Of a DNA stretch of 64,000 bases, positions 46,421-57,700 are shown in pieces. Each line of letters opens with the position of its first letter. The first letter of the stretch is position 1. The stretch comes from Orobanche coerulescens. Lineage: Eukaryota > Streptophyta > Magnoliopsida > Lamiales > Orobanchaceae. The DNA is taken from assembly GCA_033398695.1 (NCBI GenBank), contig CM065814.1, positions 15,682,358 through 15,746,357 on the forward strand, given 5' to 3'. The translations under genes were made by a program, and so were the position numbers. The notes beneath the pieces are model-generated. The model did no database searches. It saw only the letters and a list, made by a program, of their open reading frames with translations, and was not told the DNA's origin.

Positions 46421-49400
46421 TAAAAAATTGTTAAACTATTTAAAAAAGATTATCACCTTAATATTTTGGCTCTTATTGAGCCCAGGGTGAATTTAAACGC
46501 TTCGTATTTTTGTCGTTTATTTGGTTTTGATAGAGTTGTTGCTAATCAGAATAACCATATTTGGATCTTTTCGAACATAAACACTAATATTTCTGTGATT
46601 AAGAACTCGGACCAAATGCTTCAGACGGCAGTTCTCCATAATTCTACCCCCGACCCTTTTGTGCTTTCAGTGGTGTATGGTAAGAATACGAAAACTGAGA
46701 GGCGTGATTTGTGGGAGGATTTAATTTTGCTTAGTCAAGTCCACACTCCATGGATGGTGGCCATGATTTCAATATCGTCCTCCAACCTTGTGAAAAAAGA
46801 GGGGAAAATCCACTATCTCGTCGGAGATGGAGGAATTTAGGGATGCTATCCTTGAATGTGAGCTCACCGATGCAGGGTATGTGGGTTCTCCTTTCACTTG
46901 GTATAGTAATTCCATTTGGCAAAGGTTACATCGTATTTTTTCCTCCTCTGAATGGTATAATAAATTTAATAATTGTGTTGTTAGGCACATTCCTAGACAC
47001 ACTTAGGACCATCATGCTCTTCTTTGTGAATTTTCATCCTCTTTTATTAAACATCCTACCTCCTTCCGTTTCCAAAATATGTGGACTAAACACAACGGTT
47101 TTTTGGAAGTGGTTAGAGATTCTTGGTCCATTCCTATTCCCTTTACGGGCCTTTCCAAACTATCCAAAAAACTTTCGCATCTCAAACTTGCTCTTAAAGA
47201 TTGGAATAGGAGTATGTTTGGGAATATTTTTGAAAAAAGTGGTCGAGGCTCAAAATGGAGAAAAATTTTGACAACGACCCTTCCGATGTTAATAAGGAGC
47301 ATCTTAAAAATATGAATGAGAATCTTCTTTGGACTCTTTTGCTTGAGGAGCTGTTTTGGAAACAAAAAACGTAAACGAAATGGATTATGGAAGGGGAGAG
47401 AAATAGCAAATTCTTTCATGATTTAGTTAATAAGGAAAGGAAAATGAACTTCATCCATAATATTGTTGATAATCGTACCAACCTCTCTGACCCTACGGAT
47501 ATTGTCAACTCGGCGGTCCATTACTTTGAAAAATGCTTCACTAAAGAGAACACCGAGTGGGAGAATGTGAGGCTTGACATCATTCCTAAAAGTATTGACG
47601 TCTTAGATAATAATATGCTTTGCGATATTCCTTCATTGGAAGAGGTCAGAGGTGTAGTTTTTGACATGGATAGTGAGAGTGTCGTCGGGCCGGATGGTTT
47701 TAATGCTAAATTATTTCAAGTGTGTTGGGATATCATTCAATTTGATGTTTTTGATGCGGTTGTTGATTTCTTTAGGGGGGCGTATTTAACTCAAGTGTAT
47801 GCTTCTACAACGTTATCTTTAATTCCTAAAATCCCGTCCCCTAATTCTTGGAAAGATTTTAGGCCCATTAGCCTTTGCAACACTTCTTATAAGATTTTTT
47901 CTAAAATTTTGAGCAAAAGGCTAAGTGGGCTTCTCCCTCGCATCATTAACCCCTCCCAATCGGCTTTTATCAAAGATCGCCTCATTACGGACAACATTCT
48001 TACGGCATTGGAGGTGACTCATGATATATCCCGGTCTAAACTTAACACCATTATTCAACTGGATGTGGAGAAAGCCTACGATAGGGTGAATTGGGACTTT
48101 TTGTTTAAAATTTTGGAGCTATTTGGTTTATCTCCTCGTGATATATCGCTTATTAAACAATGTGTTTGCTCACCTTGGTTTTCTATTATTATTAATGGTT
48201 CTCCGGTGGGTTACTTCAAAAGTGGGAGAGGCCTCCGTCAAGGGAACCCGATCTCTCCTCTCTTATTTGTCCTTGCGGTCGACTATTTTTCTAGACTCAT
48301 TGATGATACGTTTTCCAAAAATCCGAGTATGTTCTTTATTATTCGAAAAAATATTCGGATTACTCATTTGGCTTATGGGGATAATACCCTACTTTTTATT
48401 AAAGCATATAAGACTAATCTTCAAATTCTTAATCATTGTCATCACCATTACGAAGGGACTCCAGGTCAAAAAATTAATAAGGCCAAAAGCCTTTTTATTA
48501 TGCATTGCCCGGGTGTTGAAGACCGTCTTATGGTTAAAGGGATTACGGGTTTTGAACCTTCTTGCTTACCTATCCAATATCTCGGGGTCCCCCCTTTGGA
48601 AAGGTAACCCGACTTTTGCTATGTTCCATAATATGATCCTTAAAATCCAAATAAAATTTCTATGTGGAATTACCATCTCCTTTCTTTAGGGGGTAGAATT
48701 GAGCTTATCAAATCGGTTTTAAACTCGATCGTCTTTTATTATTTACAAGTGATAAAACCACCCGGTAATATTATTATTTTTGTTGAGACACTTTCTAACA
48801 AATTTTTGTGGGGATCCAATGAGCATAGACATAAATCCATTGGGCTTCTTGGAATAAATTGTGCTTTCCCACTAATGAAGGGGGAATTGGGTGCCGGGAT
48901 CTTAATGACACCATTCGTGCGGCTGAACTTAAAATGTGGTGAAGGTTTCATACCACTAAAAATATTTGGTCGAATTTTATTAATGCTAAGTACTGTAAAA
49001 GACTCCACCCCATGATTGTTAAAAGTAATCCGTATGATTCTTCGATTTGGAATAGGCTTTGTTCTATAAGAACCCATGTGGATGATAATATTTGGTGGAG
49101 TAGTGGGGATGGTAATGTCTCTTTTTGGCATGATAGATGGTGTGATTTTAGCCCGCTCTCCACTATTTTCCCGACTAAAGCTAAAATGTGTCTCGCTTCT
49201 TTTTGTGCTGGATCGAATTAGGATAGGGACAAACTTTTATCGGCAGTCAATATTATGATTATATTAGTGCTTTCCCAACTCATTCTCAGTTTACTAAACC
49301 GTGTTGGAAACTCTCGTCGAATGGGAATTTCTCTTTTAAAAGTGCTTGGGAGAGTACTGGGCAATGTAAAAATGAGCATAATTTTCTTAAGAATTGTTGG

Positions 49401-50429
49401 AATCCTTTGATTACCCTAACCATTTCCTTTTTTATGGTTCGTGTCTTTAATGGGTGGATTCCGACCTCGAATTGCCTTGTTCGGAGAGGGATGATCATTG
49501 ATATCCCTTGTTTTTTGTTGTGACAAGCTTGAAACTTTACCCCATCTTCTTCTAAACGGCCCCGTGGCTATTAAAGTTTGAGACGTGTTCCACACTATTG
49601 CCGATTTCAAGAGGCCGAACACCAACAATATTGCCATGGCGTTGGCGCCGTGGTTCAACAATTCGAGAGGTAAAATTCATATTTTCCACATCATCCCGAT
49701 TCTTATTTCTTGGTTTCTGTGGTGTTGTAGGAATGACAAAATGGTAAAAGCCATCCCATTCACGGCCGAGAGGGTGTGCAGCCGGATTTGGAGCTATCTA
49801 TGGGATCTTAAAATTCCCGGCAAACTCTGCGGGTCTTTATGGAAGGGGGATGCCAATTATGCGGTCCGTCTTGGAGGGGGGCCGCCCCTAAGAAATCCTT
49901 AGATTTGATTGCGGTTAAATGGGCTAAACCGTGCTTGGAGTGGGTTAAATTAAATATGGATGGTGCGGCCAAGGGTAATCCGGGTTGTGCGGGGTCGGGT
50001 GGCATTTTCCGTAATCATTTTGGGGTCCCTATCATTTATTTCTCAGAATTTATAGGGGACCAAACTAACACTTATTCGGAACTTTATGCAATTTGGAGAG
50101 GGATTGATCTTTGCTTGGATAAGAATTTCGACAATATTTGGGTGGAAACGAACTCTAAAGTGGCTATTCGGCTCATTAATGAGAATGCCACTTGCCAATG
50201 GAAACTCCAAAGTTTGGTTGTGAAAATTCGTGCATTTTTCTCTAAGGCCAACATTCGTATCTCCCATATTTATAGAGAAGAAAATGGTGTTGTCGACATC
50301 TTAGCTAATCAAGGTTGCGATCGTCGGTATTATTTTTGTTCGGATGGTCATGACCTTAAAGGCAAAATTGTTGGGCTGATTAGGCTCGATAAAATTAGCT
50401 TCCCTTATATTATATGTAAAAAAGTGTGA
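46421..50429 (+). pseudogene. LINE copy 1 ORF2: endonuclease part, RT, zinc-binding, RNase H (broken)
   Basis: The endonuclease part is frameshifted at 46756, where copy 2 has the catalytic GGDFN. The RT lies mostly in an open frame at 47387-48607 with FRPISLCNTSYKI, but GLRQGDPISP reads GLRQGNPISP and the YADD box reads YGDN (48374-48385), so it would be inactive. Frames shift again at about 48600, 48880 and 49220 through the zf-RVT-type region. The C-terminal RNase H domain (about 49940-50429) has NMDGAAKGNPG and SELYAIWRG, but Asn replaces Asp in VETNSK. This domain order is that of plant L1 elements. Confidence 0.9.
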
Positions 50430-50549
50430 TTTTGGATTTGGCCTTTCTTTGATTTGGCCAGTAAATTAATTTGTTTTTGAGTTAAGTTTGGGTTTGGCCT
50501 AGTCCCCCCACATTTTTTTTTTTTAAAAAAAAAGTATGAACTAAAAAAA
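50430..50549 (+). other. 3' untranslated region and A-rich tail of LINE copy 1
   Basis: Resembles 62256-62440 of copy 2. The tail has two A runs separated by GTATGAACT. The same AGTAWGAACTA follows the A run of copy 2, so it probably belongs to the LINE 3' end. Confidence 0.65.
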
Positions 50550-51051
50550 AAAGGTATGAATCGTCCCGCAACTTCTTCTCCTCCTTCGACAACTTCTCCA
50601 TGCAAAATCTGAATCTTTTATCACTTTTGGACAAATGTAAAACTCTACAAACCACCACATTGTGTTCTCAAGATCTAGATAAAAAAAATATGTGTCTTGT
50701 GTGTATTGTACAGATTGTGCTGAGTATAGAGATTGTGCGAAATCGGGACATTACCGTATGCAGTACCATATTCTGTTAAAAATTAGAAGAATTATTTTTA
50801 ATATAATAGGGTACTGTAGTTTTAGTATAAATTCAATTGATGCGTCTGTTCATTCAAATTATTTGGATGGAAAGATTTGCTCAAAGAGTCGTGTTGTTTC
50901 ACATGAAATATTTGGCTATCTATATATAAATTATCCCCTAGTTGAATGAAAAAAAAAGTATGAACCGTACCGCGGCAGGAAGAGTACCGACCGTCTTTTG
51001 CGGAGGCAGTCAATAAAGGTCATATTTCTAATAACCCCCTTGGTAAGAAGT
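50550..51051. other. Unassigned AT-rich DNA with a possible 390-bp retro-insert
   Basis: No coding region is recognisable. Two similar 16-bp stretches, GTATGAATCGTCCCGC (about 50549-50564) and GTATGAACCGTACCGC (about 50957-50972), bracket about 390 bp that ends in an A run at 50948-50956. This is the form of a short poly(A)-tailed insertion with a target duplication (14 of 16 bases equal). The last bases, to 51051, are the left flank of the non-autonomous LTR element. Confidence 0.4.
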
Positions 51052-52348
51052 TGTGAGGAAATCCCTCACACTATGCCGCAAGTGAACGGTGTCAACAAGT
51101 AATAAAGTGATAAGTAAGATATCGTTCCCTCGAGGACTGGTTTCACTAAGTACCAAAATATAGTCAACTCGTAATTTTATTTGAAGAACAATTATATAAA
51201 ATTTATTTCTAAACTAATTGCAGAAAAATAAACAGAAAATAATACTAATACTAATAATAATAATAATAATAATAAGGGCGTAGAATTATGATTTTCACCT
51301 CAAACAATCAGGAATGATTTTTTTTTTAAGTCAATTCACTTTTATTCAATTGATTGTAAGCCAGGAATTCCTAAATTATTCTAAAGTTTCTCCCAAAGTC
51401 GATAGAAAATACTAATAATTATTAACTCGATATATTCCTATTCGAATTAGATAATTAATAGCTAAACCAGTTCATGAATCCCCACAATAAATAGGCTTCA
51501 CAATTCCCATGAGTATATCCCTATCTCACGACAATCATGATTTTTCTCACAAGAACTATGCCTAAATTTCATCTCCCGAATCCATAAAGACATTCAAATC
51601 AATTCAACTGTTGGCCAGACAATTAAAGGGCATTAAGAACAATGAGAAAAATCCAATTTAATACGAATAACGAGTGAATTGAAATAAAAATAAATAAATC
51701 AAACCATCATGTAATCGGTTACAATCACAATCCTACTAGAACAGATCTAGAAAATAAGATGCGAAAAAATTCAGGAAAACCGTAAGGGATCCGTGGTCTT
51801 GTCATCGCCCACAAATCTCCTCGTTTCCGCTCTCCCTGGATTCTTGTGTTCTTCGATCCCCTCGATCTTATGCCTCTCTTTTTCTGACCTTCAATGTTTA
51901 TTTATAGCTATCCTTAGCCTCCAAAATGCGTCCGTGAATTAGGTTGAAAACGGGCTTCAGAAACGGCCCAGAAACGCGGCAATTCTATCAAAACCGCCCC
52001 GTGGGCCGCGGCTCACTTAATCTGTGCGGCGGCCCCTAATGTTCAGCGAGTTGTACCTGGGCGCAAATTTCTTCATGGGCCGCGGCTCAGCATCCTTGTG
52101 CCGCAGCCCCCGGTACAGTTGGTGCGGCGCCCTGCTAGTCACCTTCGTGTGCCGCGGCCGGGCCTTGGTGTGCCGCGGCCCCAGGCCAAAAATTATCGTT
52201 TTGGCCCATTTTTCGCCGTTTGAGCTTCCGGACTCCAATTTTCTACAAAACATATAAAGATAGTGCATTAAAAGCTCAGTTATTGCAGATTTAGGCTCAA
52301 AATGGATATAAAATAGTGATAAATAAGCGCATAAAAATACGCCTAACA
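51052..52348 (-). repeat. 3' LTR of the non-autonomous element
   Basis: Nearly identical to 54800-56102. It contains an (AAT)n tract (about 51240-51275), a TATA box CTATAAATA at 51899-51907 on the minus strand, and a cluster of CCGCGG-containing repeats in U3. Confidence 0.9.
51994..52190. promoter_or_regulatory. GC-rich palindromic repeats in U3 of the non-autonomous LTR
   Basis: Copies of GGGCCGCGGCTC and GTGCCGCGGCC-like sequence recur about six times in 200 bp, directly upstream of the TATA box (51899-51907) in an otherwise AT-rich LTR. The second LTR has the same cluster at 55752-55930. Confidence 0.6.
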
Positions 52349-52809
52349 AATACCCCCAAGCTTGATCCTTTGCTTGTCCTCAAGCAAAAAGAATCAATTT
52401 CAAATAAAAAATATCGTGAATGATCGTGCAAATCCATAGTGCTCAACTTAAACAATACTACCCTGAAAATCTCAAAGAATAATACGAGTATCGTAATAGT
52501 GAGTCACATCCACGGACACTGATTCCAAAAAGTAATCATTTTCAGTCCTAACCAATCGTTCATGAAGAAAATCAAGCTCAAAGATTAACAAGCGTGAATT
52601 TAACCGACCGTCAATATGAAAGGTTAGATTAAACAAGCCAATTCGCCCAGTCCCACAGTCTAATGGCAAAAATTTAAGAGTTTCATCGTCAAAATTACTC
52701 TTCGGACAGCATTATCATAATAAAGATTCGAGTTAACCACTAGGTTCGGATCTCGGGATGTTTCATCAGGATAATCCTAGGGTGGATTTTCATTCTCATG
52801 TATTGGGGA

Positions 52810-53095
52810 ACCGTTTGACGTAAAAGACACTCATGGGGCACATGGATGCTTCTAGTTACTAAGTCCCCCTCTACAGCGGAGAAAAAACTCGAATAGCAAT
52901 TCCCGCAGGTCAAGGTGGTCGTTTTACGCGAGAGTAAACAACGGGTCACGTGAATACCCCCGGTTACTAGGCTCCCCATCATCGGTAATGCGATATTTCT
53001 AAATCACTAGTCTATTCAGGGTTGTCGTTTTACGCGAGAGTAAACAACGGGTCACGTGAATACCCCCGATTACTAGACTTCCCATCATAGAATAT
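52810..53095. repeat. 107-bp tandem repeat in the non-autonomous element
   Basis: Two close copies starting at 52918 and 53024 share GTCGTTTTACGCGAGAGTAA and then GGGTCACGTGAATACCCCC. A more diverged third copy starts near 52813. The unit contains a CACGTG box. Confidence 0.8.
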
Positions 53096-53883
53096 GTATA
53101 CATTCTCGACTTTTTGGGAAAAACTGTCCGACTCTAAACTCACTTTAAGTGCCAACAAGAGTCATGTTACTGGACGACTAGCTACGCGAAAAGTATAACC
53201 AAACGTATAGACAACGATTTGAAAACACGTATGTCTCCTTTCTTATACGCTAAAATTTCTACAAAAATGAAAAAAAAAATTCGGACCTAAATGAACACTC
53301 AACGGAAACAGATATCGCTGACTGCAACTCGACCAAAAGTCAATCGTTTCTTCAAAGAGAAATTAGTATCGTAACATCAGTTTTACACAAAGAAGCACGA
53401 AAAATTCACGAAACATTCACGTTTTTTGGCAAAAACCATCAACAGCATGCATGAAAAATAAAGCAATGATGAAATCGCAATTTATAACCAAGAAAATTTA
53501 AGAAAATATTGCATGCTTCAATTTATTCCACTACACATAAAATCATCAACAATAACAATCATGTGAAAATAAAAGAGATAAGAAAAAGTGAATCTTATTC
53601 CAAATGTCTTCTTGAACGCCAGCACATGTATGAGTGGAATCGTTTGTCAATCCATACTTCAAATAATGCCCAACATCACCAGGGACCCCCGAACTTAGTC
53701 TCTAGTCATGAAATAACTATAGACATTAAGTCAAGAAACACTAGAATATGAATGATAATAATTCATTGGGTTAGAAATAAGGGCCAACAAGAATACACGA
53801 ATCCAAACGAAATAACAAAACAAAGAAAAAATTATTAACGAAAAATCAACTAAAAACAACTAACTAGGAAGCAAGTAAAAAAT

Positions 53884-53905
53884 GATGGGTTGCCTCCCAT
53901 CAAGC
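53884..53905 (-). other. GATGGGAGGCAACCCATC hairpin
   Basis: A six-base stem GATGGG/CCCATC with an AGGCAA loop, just after the ORF stop. The same GGGAGGCAACCC sequence is a hallmark downstream of coding regions in Tat/Athila-group elements. Confidence 0.65.
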
Positions 53906-53948
53906 GCTCTATTTTATGTCTTGAGCACGACGTGGTAAATAAAAAAAA

Positions 53949-54680
53949 TTAACGTGGCTTCTTTCTAGGGAGATTGCCAAATACCCCCTTCTTGCAATCT
54001 ATAAGCCTCTTATTCCACAAGGGAGACTTTGGTTCATGCCTGGTTGCTAAAAATAGTGAGTAAGAATAATTATGTGGACAACCAAAAAATAATGGAAGAA
54101 TATAATAATAATTGTAAGGTATGAAAAAATAAGCAGAGTTCGAATGGGTAGATAATAAAGACATATCATGAACAACCTCATTAGAACTCAAAGAATCAGC
54201 CTCAACAAAATCAAAAGTAATGGGATCAATCTCTCCCAATATGGATTTAGGAAAAATTATGCGTGGCACCGTTAATAAAATTTTAGGCACAAAAGTGTTC
54301 ACCGTATTATTCGAAGTTTGATGACAAATTAATGAAATTTCTTTGGAAACATCATCAATGGTAACTTCTTCTACAAGCTCACACTTTATGTAATTATCAG
54401 GTGCTGGGGGATCGACCCTAAAACTCAACATGTCTTTCTTCTCAACCTCCCCCTCTACTTCACTACTAAAGCGATGAGCTGGAAAATAACCATAGTGAAT
54501 CTCAAGACCACGACTTGCACATTCTCGCTCAAGAGGGGTACTATCAGGATTTTTGAGAGCATCTACACATTGTTCAAGCATGGTCTTTTGTTTCGGGGGA
54601 GGGGGCTGACTGACCCTATTAAATTATTGAGATCATCGAAATTTATGAAATGCCAAGGGTCACGATAATCAAAGGACAAC
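53949..54680 (-). pseudogene. ORF of unknown function in the non-autonomous element
   Basis: The main open frame, 54581-53949, encodes 210 residues that I do not recognise. It is rich in acidic and hydrophobic residues (VEEVTIDDVSKEISLI) and ends in a basic NLPRKKPR. Reading begins earlier, at an ATG near 54680 (MLSFDYRDPWHFINFDDLNN), in another frame; the two are separated by a one-base shift in the C/G run at 54594-54606. It sits where gag would be, downstream of the PBS. No zinc knuckle or capsid motif is seen. It may be a remnant of gag or a captured sequence. Confidence 0.5.
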
Positions 54681-54772
54681 ATAATGAAAAAAAATAAAAA
54701 AAATATAGAAACTAAAGAAAAACTTCAAATTAAAATTAAAGTCGCTTGGTAATGATATTAGCGAAAAATCAG

Positions 54773-54790
54773 TCCCCGGCAACTGCGCCA
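54773..54790 (-). other. Primer-binding site, tRNA-Asp type
   Basis: Minus-strand TGGCGCAGTTGCCGGGGA. The complement of the plant tRNA-Asp(GTC) 3' end is TGGCGCCGTTGCCGGGGA, one mismatch. It lies nine bases from the 5' LTR at 54800. Confidence 0.87.
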
Positions 54791-54799
54791 AAAACTTGT

Positions 54800-56102
54800 T
54801 GTGAGGAAATCCCTCACACTATGCCGCAAGTGCACGGTGCCAACAAGTAATAAAGTGATAAGTAAGATATCGTTCCCTCGAGGACTGGTTTCACTAAGTA
54901 CCAAAATATAGTCAACTCGTAATTTTATTTGAAGAACAATTATATAAAATTTATTTCTAAACTAATTGCAGAAAAATAAACAGAAAATAATACTAATACT
55001 AATAATAATAATAATAATAATAAGGGCGTAGAATTATGATTTTCACCTCAAACAATCATGAATGATTTTTATTTAATTCAATTCACTTTTATTCAATTGA
55101 TTGTAAGCCAGGAATTCCTAAATTATTCTAAAGTTTCTCCCAAAGTCGATAGAAAATACTAATAATTATTAACTCGATATATTCCTATTCGAATTAGATA
55201 ATTAATAGCTAAACCAGTTCATGAATCCCCACAATAAATAGGCTTCATAATTCCCATGAGTATATCCCTATCTCACGATAATCATGATTTTTCTCACAAG
55301 AACTATGCCTAAATTTCATCTCCCGAATCCATAAAGACATTCAAATCAATTCAACTGTTGGCCAGACAATTAAAGGGCATTAAGAACAATGAGAAAAATC
55401 CAATTTAATACGAATAACGAGTGAACTGAAATAAAAATAAATAAATCAAACCGTCATGTAATCGGCTACAATCACAATCCTACTAGAACAGATCTAGAAA
55501 ATAAGATGCAAAAAAAATCAGGAAAACCGTAAGGGATCCATGGTCTTGTCGTCGCCCACAAATCTCCTCGTTTCCGCTCTCCCTGGATTCTTGTGTTCTT
55601 CGATCCCCTCGACCGATTCCTCGATCTGCTGCCTCTGTTTTTCTGACCTTCAATGTTTATTTATAGCTATCCTTAGCCTCCAAAATGCGTCCGTGAATTA
55701 GGTTGAAAACGGGCTTCAGAAACGGCCCAGAAACGCGGCAATTCTATCAAAACCGCCCCGTGGGCCGCGGCTCACTTAATCTGTGCGGCGGCCCCTAATG
55801 TTCAGCGAGTTGTACCTGGGCGCAAATTTCTTCATGGGCCGCGGCTCAGCATCCTTGTGCCGCAGCCCCCGGTACAGTTGGTGCGGCGCCCTGCTAGTCA
55901 CCTTCGTAGCCGCGGCCGGCCTTGGTGTGCGCGCCCTGTGCCAAAATTGTCGTTTTGGCCCGTTTTTCGCCGTTTGAGCTTTCGGACTCCAATTTTCTGC
56001 AAAACATATAAAGATAGTGCATTAAAAGCTCATTTATTGCAGATTTAGGCTCAAAATGGATATAAAATAGTGATAAATAAGCGCATAAAAATACGCCTAA
56101 CA
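54800..56102 (-). repeat. 5' LTR of the non-autonomous element
   Basis: Partner of 51052-52348. TATA box at 55658-55666, GC-rich palindromic cluster at 55752-55930. Differences from the other LTR are few and include a 14-bp insertion near 55612 and altered GC-rich bases near 55908-55950. Confidence 0.9.
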
Positions 56103-57700
56103 TAAGACTGGTTTTTTCGGATCTATGCCCAATGCAATTTTTTCCAGGGATGAATGTGAACAAGTTTATGGGGTGTTTAAAATGCATTAATCGGTAAATT
56201 TTCATTCGGTAAACCGGCAAATGATGTGATTGTTAGGAATCTGTAGATTTCAGGTTTTGGTTCTTGCAAGGTCCAATTCCTTGATTTTAAGCATGTGCTT
56301 ATCTCCTTGCAAAATGAAGAACAATATGCTAAATTGTGGTTAAAACGTGAAATAAACATCACTGGATTTCCGATGCGTTTATTCAAATGTGACCCGTTCT
56401 TCAATCTCAAACAAGAACCGGTTGTGGTTCCTATATGGTTAAAAGTTTTAAATCTGGCGATTCAGTGGTTTGATATAAGAGCTCTTCATACGGTTGGATC
56501 TCTTGTAGGAACATTTATTAAAGCCGATCCCAATACGATAAATAGAGCCAGATAAATTATGCTAGGATATGTGTTGAAGTGAATTTGAAAAATGTTCTTC
56601 CCAACTCAGTTGGCATTAGATGTGATGGTGTTCTAACTGAATTGGATGTTGAGTATGAAAGATTGCCGAAATACTGTCACCATTGTCATCACGTTGGCCA
56701 TGACCTAGATGCGGGCTACGTTAAAAATTCAAGGTTGAAACCTAAGACCTTTGTAAATAAATTTCAAAACAAGAATACCATGGATAAAGGGAAAAATATC
56801 GAAGAATGGATTCCGGTTGGCAAGGTTGGTGTGGCTTCGACATCCAAAACGGTTAAAGAAAATATAATTTCAGATAATAATGCTTATACTCTAAAGACTC
56901 CGGGGCAATTAGTTGTGGTAAACAAAGATGGTACTGTGAATGATGCTTCTATTTCTAGTAATTCCCCTCCCCCGAGTACTAATGGTGATGCTGTGAAATA
57001 AATGGCAGGGAACAAAAAGCTTGAAGCGATTGAAAAAGATCCGGCGGTCCAAATTGAAAATAGATTTGTGTTGCTTCAAAATCTAGAGGGGCCTGATTTA
57101 TCTAATGATATTATTGTGCATGAGTTTAAAAATAATGAGCCCCTCGGTCACAAGTCTGCGGCTGCCCTCAGTGGGAAAAATAAGGGATATAGGAATAGGG
57201 ATCACAATCCCAACTCAAGTCAGTCGGCTCATAAGCAGACAGTTGAAAATGTTGTGTGCATCCCTGCACCCCTAATTATCGATGATGTGGCTGATAATGT
57301 GTTTAATGATTTGTGTGATAAGGTCATTACTAACCCCCTGGAACAGGAGCACGAGGCTGGCCAAAAGGATAAAAAAGAGGAACATTGTAACCTGGGTTCA
57401 GGTCACAAGCGGTCTATCTTAAAGCAGACAACTTCCTCTACTTGCACCCCTCCCCCCGTTTTATTTGATAACATGCTTGATGTTGTGATGGTTAATGAAT
57501 GTGATGAGTGTTATAATAGTTCAGGAACCCAGCCCTTACAGGAGAGTGATATCTGTAGGGGCATCACTCAAGATCCCCTAAAACTCCCTTTGATTCAGAA
57601 TCAATTGTCCTCGGATGATGAATCTGAACCTGGGGAGAGTAAGGACGATGTTGATGAGGGCAATTCTGAACCATCTTTTGACTCTAAGGAGGACATGTGA
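56103..57700 (+). pseudogene. LINE copy 2 ORF1: DUF4283-type RNA-binding protein (broken)
   Basis: The frame carries a DUF4283-like region (GKFSFGKPANDVIV, then ISLQNEEQYAKLW and GFPMRLFKCDPFF) and a zf-CCHC_4-like segment after VEYERLPKYCHHCHHVGH, in which the final Cys of the knuckle is Gly. Breaks are a frameshift near 56188, a TAG near 56249, a one-base loss near 56550 and an in-frame TAA at 56999-57001 immediately followed by ATG. The C-terminal half (57002-57700) is acidic and of low complexity. ORF1 proteins of plant LINEs bind the element RNA. Confidence 0.82.

Larger units (their letters stand above)
46421..50549 (+). mobile_element. LINE copy 1 (L1-type, 5'-truncated)
   Basis: Starts inside the ORF2 endonuclease segment, at the position equivalent to 57937 of LINE copy 2, and runs collinear with that copy to an A-rich tail at 50522-50549. 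Truncation at the 5' end is typical of LINE insertion. No target duplication is visible: the left flank is Gypsy pol, but the right flank is not its continuation, so a later rearrangement or deletion is likely. Confidence 0.88.
52349..53948 (-). other. 3' untranslated region of the non-autonomous element
   Basis: No coding region is recognisable in 1.6 kb. It holds the polypurine tract next to the 3' LTR (52349-52365), a 107-bp tandem repeat (52810-53095) and the GGAGGCAACCC hairpin (53884-53905). Confidence 0.7.
51052..56102 (-). mobile_element. Non-autonomous Ty3/Gypsy-type LTR element with tRNA-Asp PBS
   Basis: LTRs of 1297 and 1303 bp (51052-52348, 54800-56102) flank only 2.45 kb. In element sense each LTR runs TGTTAGGCG...CCTCACA. 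The PBS (54773-54790) matches the 3' end of plant tRNA-Asp with one mismatch, the primer used by Athila-type elements. The purine tract AAGCTTGGGGGTATT abuts the 3' LTR, and the GGAGGCAACCCATC motif downstream of the ORF is familiar from Tat/Athila-group elements. There is no pol. TAAGA occurs on both sides (51044-51048, 56103-56107) but with three extra bases on the left, so the target duplication is uncertain. It interrupts LINE copy 2. Confidence 0.85.

Noticed and set aside
47000..47420. Minus-strand frames of 70-135 codons within the LINEs
   Set aside because: They are shadows of the plus-strand ORF2 and appear at the same place in both copies.
51044..56107. TAAGA as a firm target duplication of the non-autonomous element
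   Set aside because: Three extra bases separate the left copy from the LTR end, so a chance match cannot be excluded; noted only as a candidate.
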